Both the position numbers and the translations under genes were made by a program. From contig JAQUZK010000107.1 in NCBI GenBank assembly GCA_028691335.1, positions 1-5,406 of the forward strand: a stretch of DNA of 5,406 bases. The letters run 5' to 3'. Position 1 is the stretch's first letter. The number at the start of each line of letters is the position of its first letter. The notes below the pieces were generated by a model. That model made no database searches. It was not told where the DNA came from and saw only the letters and a program-made list of their open reading frames with translations. The DNA is from Candidatus Izemoplasmatales bacterium (GTDB taxonomy: Bacteria > Bacillota_I > Bacilli_A > Izemoplasmatales > Hujiaoplasmataceae). Below are positions 1-5,406 of the stretch, in pieces.

Positions 1-520
1 CTGATGACCATTTTTCTTTATTAGGGAAAGCCATAACTTTAACGAATACTTTTTCTGCTCTTTCAGCATCAGTCTTAGCTAATTTTCCTACTGTTACGAA
101 GAACATAACTGTATGTTCTTGTGAATCAATAGTAATTGTAGCTGTTAAAATTACTGTTTGGTCTCCTGTTGAGAATGCAGGGCGATGGATTGTACCATCA
201 TTTTCAATTAACTCTGGTTTATTACTAGACCATGAAATTGTAGCATCTCCAACTTGAGTAATAAGATTCAAATCTGCTGTAGCAACAAAATCATCATCAT
301 CAAGACTTGCAGCGTACTGAGTTCTTAATGTTGATTCTAAAGTTGCCCAATCAATTGAAACTTGCGTTTCTGTGGTAGTAGTGGTTTCAGAAGTTGTTCC
401 TGAACCGGAAGTTGTCGTTTCCGTTCCACCAGTACTTGATGATGTCCCATTACAGCCTATTAACAAAATCGCTAATAGAGCAATAACGAACACACTCAAA
501 ATCCTTTTGTTTAATTTCAT
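1..520 (-). CDS. Thr-linker lipoprotein with atrophied bacterial Ig domain, C-terminus outside window
   Basis: The frame opens with ATG at 520 behind a strong AGAGGAGGA ribosome site and stays open for 173 codons to the left edge, so only the N-terminal part is seen. Residues 1-22 form a lipoprotein signal peptide (KLNKR, hydrophobic core, lipobox LIGC with Cys23). A Ser/Thr/Gly linker with a TTTTT run follows (about 24-52). Residues about 58-144 match the pattern I know for atrophied bacterial Ig-like domains: a leading helix, a DDDDF stretch, then TISWSSNKPELI, an NDGTIHRP turn, VILTATIT and a final FFVTV strand. After that KTDAERAEKVF begins another segment. The protein should be lipid-anchored on the outer face of the membrane. 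The missing C-terminal part probably carries the functional domain, so no function is assigned. It follows the solute-binding gene by 69 bp in the same direction and has a similar linker style, which suggests a related surface role. Lipoprotein and Ig calls are strong; role unknown. Confidence 0.85.
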   Translation of the reverse strand, partial: MKLNKRILSVFVIALLAILLIGCNGTSSSTGGTETTTSGSGTTSETTTTTETQVSIDWATLESTLRTQYAASLDDDDFVATADLNLITQVGDATISWSSNKPELIENDGTIHRPAFSTGDQTVILTATITIDSQEHTVMFFVTVGKLAKTDAERAEKVFVKVMAFPNKEKWSS

Positions 521-524
521 ATTA

Positions 525-533
525 TCCTCCTCT
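525..533 (-). promoter_or_regulatory. Shine-Dalgarno site of the left-edge lipoprotein
   Basis: Read on the minus strand, AGAGGAGGA ends four bases before the ATG at 520. The GGAGG core is near-perfect, and this fixes the start of a gene that has no stop inside the window. Confidence 0.85.
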
Positions 534-541
534 TTAGAATA

Positions 542-572
542 ATTATAATTATATGTTAAATTAATAACTCAA
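542..572 (-). promoter_or_regulatory. weak candidate promoter for the left-edge lipoprotein
   Basis: Two adjacent TATAAT hexamers on the minus strand (548-553 and 542-547) lie just upstream of the ribosome site. The only TTGACA-like hexamer is TTGAGT at 567-572, spaced 13 bp from the first and 19 bp from the second; neither spacing is ideal. In such AT-rich DNA TATAAT arises easily by chance. The lipoprotein could instead be read through from the solute-binding gene, as no convincing terminator lies between them. Confidence 0.35.
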
Positions 573-586
573 CTGTATTAATTTAA
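556..586 (-). repeat. perfect 11-bp AT-only inverted repeat after the solute-binding gene
   Basis: The arms at 556-566 and 576-586 are perfect reverse complements (minus-strand reading TTAAATTAATA and TATTAATTTAA) around a 9-nt loop. The repeat starts a few bases after the solute-binding gene's stop. The bases after it on the minus strand (ACATATAATTATAATT) are not a U tract, so it is not a canonical intrinsic terminator. It could be a weak RNA hairpin, an operator overlapping the candidate promoter, or chance in AT-rich sequence. Confidence 0.5.
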
Positions 587-589
587 AAC

Positions 590-2401
590 CTATTTCTCAG
601 CTTCGTCCTTAGCGTATGCAATTGCGTTTTCAATTATCGCTTCTTTAGTAGTTCCTTCTAAAGAACCTAGAATAACTCTTTCGAAAGCAACTTCTACACC
701 TGCTCTGGCTACTGAAGAGCCAACATAAGCTTGATCATAGAATAAGAAATCAGCTTGTTCTGCTGCTGCATTAGCAGCTAAAGATTTCATTAGATCTTCT
801 CCAGCTAAAAGTTTTCCTGTTTCATCAGTTCCACTTCTAAAATCATCATATTGTTCTGTATCATAAACTGAATATCTAACTGGTGAATATCCTGTTTTTA
901 AAGCAAAATCTAATTGAACATCTTTGCTAGTTAAATATTTCAAGAATAACCATGAAGCTAATTTTTCTTGATCAGTTCCAGCAGTTGTGATTGACATATT
1001 AGTTCCTTGTTGAATTGCAGTTCTTTCTAATGGCATATCTTCATTATATGGCATTGGCATAACTCCAAAATCAAATACGAATTCTCCATCAACAGTTTCT
1101 GGTGTGTTATATCTAGCACCACCTGTAGAACCAAATGTAACTGCTGTTTGACCTAATTTAAAAGCATCAGATGCATATTCAGTTCCCCATTTTCCAGGTA
1201 ATGTAAATGGATTATCTCTGTTATCAAAGAAATAACTTAACATATCTCTAGTTTCATCACTATCGAACAAAACAACTCCTTGTCTCGCAGAGTCAATTGT
1301 AGTATATTGTCCGCCCCATTGTCTAACTAATGTGATAAAAGCATTTGCAGGTGAATCATATGTAATTGGCACAAAGTTATCTTTTATAGCTTGAATTTCT
1401 TCTGCATTTTTATGTAATGATAATGTTTTTGAAGCGTTTAGTTTTGTAGTAATGCTATCAATAACTTCATCTTTAACTCCCATTAATTCATCAGCTACCG
1501 CAAATAATCCTTGCCATGTGTTAGGAACTTCATCAATAACTCCATCTTCAATTAACATATCAAACATTGTTTTGTTATAAATCATAACTTCTGTTGATTT
1601 ATTAAATGGTAATGAATAATATTCTCCATCTGTTGTATATTGAGAATTTTCACGACGATAACTTAATAAGATATCTAAGAATGATTCTTCTTCAACTTCA
1701 GGATTGAATCCATGAATTGGATGGTAAATATATGGAGTTAGTGCAATTACACCATTGTTGTCAATATATTCCATTACGTGGTCTGGATAGTTTTGAACGA
1801 TATTAGGTATTTGTCCACCTCTAATAGCGTTAACTGTGTTTTCACGAAGTTCATCGTAATTATTACCATTTTTAATAATGTTAACAGTAATGTTAGGATA
1901 AATTTCTTGGAATGACACTGCATAAGCTTTTAAAGCTGATTCAATTGTCGCTCCATTTGAATGCCACAAATCAATAGAAATATTGTCAGTAGTAAGTTCA
2001 TCTGGAATAGTATAAGCAGTTAAATCTTTAACAGTTAAAGTGATTGAATCAGTTACAGACTCTCCTTCACTGTCAGTTGCGTATACGTATACTTCATAAG
2101 TACCAACTCTAGTTGTACTATAAGCCCCAGCGATAGAAATTTCAAGTTCTCCATCTTCAGGGTCAACAGCTTTCGCACCAGCTAAGATGTCATATTCTTG
2201 AGCACCTTTATAAATTGTTTGTTTTTGGAACAAACCAACAAATCTTGGCGCTTGATTAACAGCTTCTGTAGTTGTTGTTGTCGAAGTTTCTTGGTCTGTA
2301 GTTGTTGTCGTTGAACTTTCAGTTGTTTCTCCACAGCCAATAAATACTATTGAAAGTAATAACATCATAAAAAGTGCAACAAATTTCTTTTTAAAATTCA
2401 T
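590..2401 (-). CDS. ABC transporter extracellular solute-binding lipoprotein (family 1, sugar type) with Ig-like domain
   Basis: This is the 603-residue lipid-anchored receptor of an ABC importer: it captures solute outside the cell and hands it to the permease pair. The start is placed at ATG 2401, ten codons inside the longest frame. AAGGAGGA precedes it at proper spacing, and the earlier ATG at 2431 would lie at the predicted transcription start. Signal peptide 1-22 ends in lipobox FIGC (Cys23). A linker with two TTTTT runs follows (about 24-47), then an Ig-like domain of the DUF5011/Cry22Aa type at about 49-126 (NQAPRF, DILAGAKAVDPEDGE, VGTYEVYVYATDSEG). The binding fold spans about 140-603: WHSNG 146-150, LPFNKST 264-270, YNKTMF 275-280, PNTW near 293-296, WLFLKYL 484-490 and GYSPVR 504-509. 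These resemble MalE/UgpB-like proteins, but the substrate cannot be read from sequence. It exceeds the usual 400-450 residues because of the linker and Ig domain, plus an apparent insertion near 308-346. It is expressed from its own promoter, downstream of the permeases, and ends with TAG. Confidence 0.93.
   Translation of the reverse strand: MNFKKKFVALFMMLLLSIVFIGCGETTESSTTTTTDQETSTTTTTEAVNQAPRFVGLFQKQTIYKGAQEYDILAGAKAVDPEDGELEISIAGAYSTTRVGTYEVYVYATDSEGESVTDSITLTVKDLTAYTIPDELTTDNISIDLWHSNGATIESALKAYAVSFQEIYPNITVNIIKNGNNYDELRENTVNAIRGGQIPNIVQNYPDHVMEYIDNNGVIALTPYIYHPIHGFNPEVEEESFLDILLSYRRENSQYTTDGEYYSLPFNKSTEVMIYNKTMFDMLIEDGVIDEVPNTWQGLFAVADELMGVKDEVIDSITTKLNASKTLSLHKNAEEIQAIKDNFVPITYDSPANAFITLVRQWGGQYTTIDSARQGVVLFDSDETRDMLSYFFDNRDNPFTLPGKWGTEYASDAFKLGQTAVTFGSTGGARYNTPETVDGEFVFDFGVMPMPYNEDMPLERTAIQQGTNMSITTAGTDQEKLASWLFLKYLTSKDVQLDFALKTGYSPVRYSVYDTEQYDDFRSGTDETGKLLAGEDLMKSLAANAAAEQADFLFYDQAYVGSSVARAGVEVAFERVILGSLEGTTKEAIIENAIAYAKDEAEK
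2264..2314 (-). repeat. imperfect direct repeat encoding the Thr-run linker
   Basis: Two 21-bp units at 2294-2314 and 2264-2284, 30 bp apart, match at 18 of 21 positions. They encode STTTTTD and STTTTTE in the linker between the lipidated cysteine and the Ig-like domain. ACA-rich repeats like this can change length by slippage or recombination. The linker probably acts as a flexible, possibly glycosylated tether. Confidence 0.75.
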
Positions 2402-2406
2402 TTTAT

Positions 2407-2414
2407 TCCTCCTT
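2407..2414 (-). promoter_or_regulatory. Shine-Dalgarno site fixing the solute-binding protein start
   Basis: The minus strand reads AAGGAGGA, five bases before ATG 2401. The alternative in-frame ATG at 2431 has a poorer upstream context, and using it would place this strong site inside the coding region. It would also add charged residues ahead of a signal peptide that is already complete. Confidence 0.88.
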
Positions 2415-2438
2415 ATTAATACCTTATTCATTAAATTT

Positions 2439-2467
2439 ATTATACTACAAAATTGCTTTTTTTTCCA
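2439..2467 (-). promoter_or_regulatory. sigma-A-type promoter of the solute-binding protein gene
   Basis: The minus strand carries TGGAAA at 2462-2467 (four of six matches to TTGACA), a 17-bp spacer, and a perfect TATAAT at 2439-2444. Transcription would begin near 2432, giving a leader of about 30 nt with the ribosome site near its end. It lies in the gap between the permease operon and the binding-protein gene. It would let the binding protein be made in excess over the permeases. Confidence 0.7.
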
Positions 2468-2470
2468 TAA

Positions 2471-2498
2471 TAACTAACCTTATTGCACAAGGTAGTTA
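2471..2498 (-). other. hairpin between permease operon and solute-binding gene; possible attenuator or operator
   Basis: The minus strand reads TAACTACCTT, a 7-nt loop GTGCAAT, then AAGGTTAGTTA, forming a 10-bp stem with one bulged base. It begins 12 nt after the small lipoprotein's stop and ends 3 bp before the -35 box of the downstream promoter. The following bases (TTATGGAAAAAAAA) give no U tract, so it is a poor intrinsic terminator on this strand. It may slow or partly stop read-through, protect the upstream mRNA's 3' end, or be a regulator site as DNA. On the plus strand a T run lies a few bases beyond it, but no plus-strand gene leads into it. Confidence 0.5.
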
Positions 2499-2510
2499 AA
2501 ACTGTGTTTT

Positions 2511-3056
2511 TTATACTATCTTTATTATGCCTGAAACTTCTGAACGAGCTCCATCTTCATCGACAATTCTTAAAGTAAAAGGCATTTCGCCACCTACATT
2601 TTGAAGACTTACTACAAATACAGTTCCTGCATCTAAAACATAATTTCCTTCTTCGTCAGTCTTTATAGTTCCCCATAACTCTTCATCTAGGTCATCAACT
2701 ACACCATCAAAATTTGCGTCAGAATCTTCTTCCCATCTTAAATAAAAGTTTGTAACTAGAAGTGCATCTGAAATATCGTCATAAGGTCTATCGTTACCTA
2801 AAGCAATTTTTGATTGGTTATAGTCGATAGCTTTAATATTATAGTTGTCTATTAAATCCTGAACCATTGTTTCTGGATGGAAAGTTTTACCTTTCTCATG
2901 TTCATAAATAATTTGGTTATTATCATCAATTTTAACTGGTTCACCATCAATAATCCTTACTATTTGTGGTGCTTGGTTTGTCTTTGAAGGGCAAGCCATC
3001 ATTGAGAAGGCAAGGAAAACGAACACAAAGGATAATAAGATTTTTTTATATTTCAT
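2511..3056 (-). CDS. small lipoprotein with EF-hand-like loop, unknown function, in transporter operon
   Basis: This 181-residue protein has a signal peptide (KYKKILL, hydrophobic core) ending in lipobox MMAC, with Cys22 as lipidation site. It opens with NQAPQIV (27-33), the same entry motif as the Ig-like domain of the neighbouring binding protein (NQAPRFV). It ends in RIVDEDGARSEVSGIIKIV, which resembles the closing strands of that domain (ATDSEGESVTDSITLTV). Between them, residues 113-124 read DANFDGVVDDLD. This matches a calcium-binding EF-hand/dockerin-like loop with D113, N115, D117, D121 and D124 as ligand positions and Gly118. A divergent Ig-like fold with a calcium-binding insertion is plausible, but I recognise no family. 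ATG 3056 is preferred over the in-frame GTG at 3065 because the GTG overlaps the ribosome site. The gene starts 14 bp after the MalG-like permease stop, so co-expression and a role at the transporter's outer face are likely. It ends with TAA. Confidence 0.85.
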   Translation of the reverse strand: MKYKKILLSFVFVFLAFSMMACPSKTNQAPQIVRIIDGEPVKIDDNNQIIYEHEKGKTFHPETMVQDLIDNYNIKAIDYNQSKIALGNDRPYDDISDALLVTNFYLRWEEDSDANFDGVVDDLDEELWGTIKTDEEGNYVLDAGTVFVVSLQNVGGEMPFTLRIVDEDGARSEVSGIIKIV

Positions 3057-3062
3057 TTTTTT

Positions 3063-3070
3063 CACCTCTT
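3063..3070 (-). promoter_or_regulatory. Shine-Dalgarno site of the small lipoprotein, abutting the permease stop
   Basis: AAGAGGTG on the minus strand begins directly after the TAA of the upstream permease and sits six bases before ATG 3056. It supports ATG over the GTG at 3065, which forms the last three bases of the site. The arrangement favours translational coupling. Confidence 0.75.
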
Positions 3071-4537
3071 TTAACCTTTCGTTCCGCTTCTACCGATTCC
3101 GTTCATAATGTATTTACGGAACATAAAGAATACTATTAACAGCGGTACGGTTACTAAAGCACTAGCTGCTATTTGTAAGTTATACATTACTTGACCATTA
3201 TCCAAAACAAATGCAGTATCTCTCAAGGCGTTGGAGATTAGCCAATAACTCTTTCCTTCTTCTCCACCAACACCTGTAATAATTCTTGGCCAAATATATG
3301 CATTCCATGAACTGAAAACATTTAAAATGGTAATTGTAAATATAGTAGGTGAAGCGATAGGAACCATAACTCTCATCAAGAACTTAAAGTCGCTACAGCC
3401 ATCTACTCTAGCTGCTTTATAAAGTGATTCTGGAACTTGTTTAAAGTTTTGTCTCAAGAAGAATATATAGGAAATACTTGTAACGAATGGAATTATCATA
3501 GCTATGAAATAATTGTTTTCGCCCACAGGATTACCAATCCATCCTAAACCGTTTTTACTTACTGTAATGAAGTTAGTAATAATATAAAGTTCTCCAGGAA
3601 TCATCATTGTCATAATCAAGATTGAAAATAATAGTTCTCTACCTTTAAACTCAATTCTTGCAAAAGCATACGCTGCGAAAATTGTAGTAAGAATCGTTCC
3701 AGCAGTTGAGAACAAAGCTACAATGACTGTGTTCTTAATATACAAACCAAAGTTTAGCTCTGTAAGAACTACTTTATAGTTAACCCAATTCCATCTACTG
3801 AAGCTAATAAAAAACTCTGGGTTTAATGATGTAGCTCCTGAGAAATCTTTTACTGATGTTAAAACCATCCAATAAAAAGGAATTATGATTATTAAAGCCA
3901 TCAAAACTAAGAAAAGATAGGTTGATGTAAGTCTTATGATATTAAAAGTTGTTTGTCTTCTAATACTTTTTTTCAATGAAGCTGAGTATTCATCAGCGGA
4001 TTTTTGTTCTTCTAATTCTTTCTTTTTAGCTTTTCTTTCAGCGAACTTTTCTTTGATTGAAGGAATTATTCTAGAGAAGAATTCTTTAGGACTATATCCT
4101 TTTACAAATTTAATTAGTAAAAACATGTTATAGATTCTTAAACCGAAACCTACAATGTTAAGCGTAATTAAATTAATTATCGCTTGAATAAATGTATTAG
4201 CAGCAGTGTATGAATCAAAATCATAAATTGTTTTTGTTTTGTTTTTCTTAATATTAATGAATATCATCGGTACTGATACAACCATAAATATAATCAATAC
4301 TGATATAATGCTATTCATTTGCCATTTATCAAATGTTCTTCCAAGAAGCTCATAAATTGGCTCCATATATTGAAGATCATCTAATTTCATATCTCCAGTT
4401 AATGGATCAATAGCTGGTAATTCTAATAAGTTAAAAAATATAAGGAATAATGAGATATAAGCTACAATTGCTAGGAAATCAAAGATAAAAGTGATTCTTT
4501 CAATCTTTTTTATTTTAGAAAATAATTTCTTATCCAT
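3071..4537 (-). CDS. MalG-type sugar ABC transporter permease with long N-terminal membrane extension
   Basis: This 488-residue inner subunit would form the transport channel with the MalF-like permease encoded upstream. Residues about 196-488 are a complete MalG-like core with six hydrophobic segments (about 202-226, 266-290, 302-324, 343-363, 398-418, 455-474). The EAA loop that docks on the ATPase lies at 369-397 (PESLYKAARVDG, P393), with Lys374 replacing the usual glutamate. The tail MNGIGRSGTKG resembles the family's usual ending. Normal members have about 270-300 residues. Here an additional N-terminal 195 residues carry hydrophobic stretches at about 16-40, 77-97 and 112-145, then a highly charged segment (156-195, rich in K and E) that looks cytoplasmic and perhaps helical. 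I do not recognise this extension. ATG 4537 follows a G-rich ribosome site, starts 15 bp after the upstream stop, and is the only sensible start. It ends with TAA and is followed closely by the small lipoprotein. Confidence 0.93.
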   Translation of the reverse strand: MDKKLFSKIKKIERITFIFDFLAIVAYISLFLIFFNLLELPAIDPLTGDMKLDDLQYMEPIYELLGRTFDKWQMNSIISVLIIFMVVSVPMIFINIKKNKTKTIYDFDSYTAANTFIQAIINLITLNIVGFGLRIYNMFLLIKFVKGYSPKEFFSRIIPSIKEKFAERKAKKKELEEQKSADEYSASLKKSIRRQTTFNIIRLTSTYLFLVLMALIIIIPFYWMVLTSVKDFSGATSLNPEFFISFSRWNWVNYKVVLTELNFGLYIKNTVIVALFSTAGTILTTIFAAYAFARIEFKGRELLFSILIMTMMIPGELYIITNFITVSKNGLGWIGNPVGENNYFIAMIIPFVTSISYIFFLRQNFKQVPESLYKAARVDGCSDFKFLMRVMVPIASPTIFTITILNVFSSWNAYIWPRIITGVGGEEGKSYWLISNALRDTAFVLDNGQVMYNLQIAASALVTVPLLIVFFMFRKYIMNGIGRSGTKG

Positions 4538-4544
4538 TTTATAT

Positions 4545-4553
4545 CCCCCTTCC
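4545..4553 (-). promoter_or_regulatory. G-rich Shine-Dalgarno overlapping the upstream stop codon
   Basis: The minus strand reads GGAAGGGGG, seven bases before ATG 4537. Its first G is the last base of the MalF-like gene's TAG stop. The five-G run departs from the GGAGG form used elsewhere in the window. It points to coupled translation of the two permeases. Confidence 0.65.
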
Positions 4554-5406
4554 TAGTAATGTACACGTTTCTTACTAACTTGCATTTGCACGATAGTAAG
4601 AACTAGTATAATCGCAAACAATATCAAAGAACCAGCTGCAGCTTGTGATAAGCTACCTGGAGTACCTTTATCGATATAAGTGTAGATATACATTACGATT
4701 GATTGTAAGTTATATTGAGCTCCTGGAGGAGTACCATTTACTCCAAACAGAGCGACAATAACATTATAAATCTTAAAAGCCCCAATTACCGAAGTTACAG
4801 TGATATAGAAAATCATCGGAGAAATTAATGGAACTGTAATTTTACTAAAAATTCTACCTCTTGGTGTTGCGTCAATAGCGGCTGCTTGATAATATTGTTT
4901 ATCAATTCCTTGAATACTTGTTAAGAAAACCATAATCTTAAACGCTAAAGATGCCCAAATACTGTAGAAAATTAAAACAAACATCGATCTGTTATATACC
5001 GAATTTTGTTCAACCCATGATAACAGATTTCCATTTGCATCTCGATCTAATCCAAATATCCCTAAGAACTCATTTACCAAACCGCCTTCAGTTCTAAACA
5101 TATAAGCAAACACTAAACCAATCGCGATAGTATTTGTTACATAAGGTAAGAAATAAATAGTTTGGAAAAATCCTTTCAACGGCTTAATTGAATTTAAGGC
5201 AACTGAAATTCCTAAAGCCAAGAAGATTGATATCGGAACACTTATAAATACAACTCTTAATGTATTAATCAAAGCTGTAGATGCTGTATGTGATGCTGGG
5301 AAAATAAATGACCCATCATTAATAACTGTGATAAAATTTCCGAAAATTGTGTAACCGGTAATTGTATTATCTGACATATTATAGTTTTCATAAACTACAA
5401 GAGCGA
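4553..5406 (-). CDS. MalF-type sugar ABC transporter permease, N-terminus outside window
   Basis: This is the partner permease of the MalG-like protein. The frame stays open past the ATG at 5377 to the right edge, adding ALVVYENYN. That ATG has no ribosome site before it, and MalF-like proteins normally have a first helix ahead of this point, so the true start lies beyond 5406. Counting from the 5377 methionine, GYTIFGNFITVI (8-19) is the usual segment before the transmembrane domain. Hydrophobic segments follow at about 37-61, 72-94, 131-153, 188-211 and 248-266, five of the expected six. The EAA loop is at 161-186 (QYYQAAAIDATP, P183); the usual DGA reads DAT, replacing the conserved glycine with Ala170, and Gln164 replaces glutamate. 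VNGTPPGAQYNLQSIVMYIY (213-232) fits the extracytoplasmic loop of the family. It ends in TAG, 15 bp before the next permease. Confidence 0.93.
   Translation of the reverse strand, partial: ALVVYENYNMSDNTITGYTIFGNFITVINDGSFIFPASHTASTALINTLRVVFISVPISIFLALGISVALNSIKPLKGFFQTIYFLPYVTNTIAIGLVFAYMFRTEGGLVNEFLGIFGLDRDANGNLLSWVEQNSVYNRSMFVLIFYSIWASLAFKIMVFLTSIQGIDKQYYQAAAIDATPRGRIFSKITVPLISPMIFYITVTSVIGAFKIYNVIVALFGVNGTPPGAQYNLQSIVMYIYTYIDKGTPGSLSQAAAGSLILFAIILVLTIVQMQVSKKRVHY

Noticed and set aside
2402..2431. Ten-codon N-terminal extension of the solute-binding protein (MNKVLIRRNK).
   Set aside because: It would include the strong ribosome site of the ATG at 2401 and begin at the predicted transcription start; the signal peptide is complete without it.
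2402..2510. Catabolite-responsive (cre) operator upstream of the binding-protein gene.
   Set aside because: I found no match to the TGWAANCGNTNWCA pattern in the gap, which contains almost no CG dinucleotide.
2471..2512. Plus-strand intrinsic terminator (hairpin followed by a T run near 2505-2512).
   Set aside because: No plus-strand gene leads into it, and the T run is separated from the stem by several bases.
3057..3065. GTG start at 3065 for the small lipoprotein.
   Set aside because: The GTG is part of the AAGAGGTG ribosome site; the ATG at 3056 has correct spacing.
3936..4133. Plus-strand open frame of 65 codons.
   Set aside because: It lies wholly inside the MalG-like permease gene on the opposite strand, mirrors its charged linker region, and has no recognisable product.
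5375..5377. ATG at 5377 as the start of the MalF-like permease.
   Set aside because: No ribosome site precedes it, the frame is open to the edge, and the family's first transmembrane helix would be missing.

Overview
All recognisable genes in this AT-rich window lie on the minus strand, so it reads from right to left. It holds part of a carbohydrate-type (CUT1/MalFG-like) ABC importer locus, followed by surface lipoproteins. The organism looks like a low-GC Gram-positive lineage, and a wall-less Mollicutes/Tenericutes relative such as Acholeplasma or 'Candidatus Izemoplasma' is my best guess. The reasons are strong AT bias, GGAGG-type ribosome sites, lysine-rich lipoprotein signal peptides and threonine-run linkers behind the lipid-anchored cysteine. 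Every tryptophan codon I read is TGG, and the four visible stops are TAG, TAA, TAA and TAG. This indicates the standard bacterial code, not the Mycoplasma/Spiroplasma code in which TGA is tryptophan. The taxonomy is inference; no marker gene is present.

Layout in transcription order. (1) 5406-4553: MalF-type permease. Its reading frame runs off the right edge without a start, and the first transmembrane helix is missing from the window. (2) 4537-3071: MalG-type permease with an unusual N-terminal extension of about 195 residues carrying extra membrane segments. (3) 3056-2511: small lipoprotein of unknown family with an EF-hand-like calcium loop and Ig-like edges. These three are separated by only 14-15 bp, with ribosome sites touching or abutting the upstream stop, so they form one tight operon. 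(4) A 109-bp gap holds a hairpin and a good sigma-A-type promoter. (5) 2401-590: solute-binding lipoprotein with a Thr-rich linker and an Ig-like domain ahead of the family 1 binding fold. (6) A 69-bp gap with a perfect 11-bp AT-only inverted repeat and a weak promoter candidate. (7) 520-1: start of another Thr-linker lipoprotein with an atrophied bacterial Ig domain, cut by the left edge.

Together the two permeases form the membrane channel, and the lipid-anchored binding protein delivers the solute (probably a sugar, oligosaccharide or glycerol-phosphate-like compound). The two other lipoproteins are candidate surface accessories. No ATPase gene is present, so the energising subunit must be encoded outside the window or shared between transporters. 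No RNA genes, insertion sequences, CRISPR arrays or origins were seen, and no gap exceeds 110 bp.
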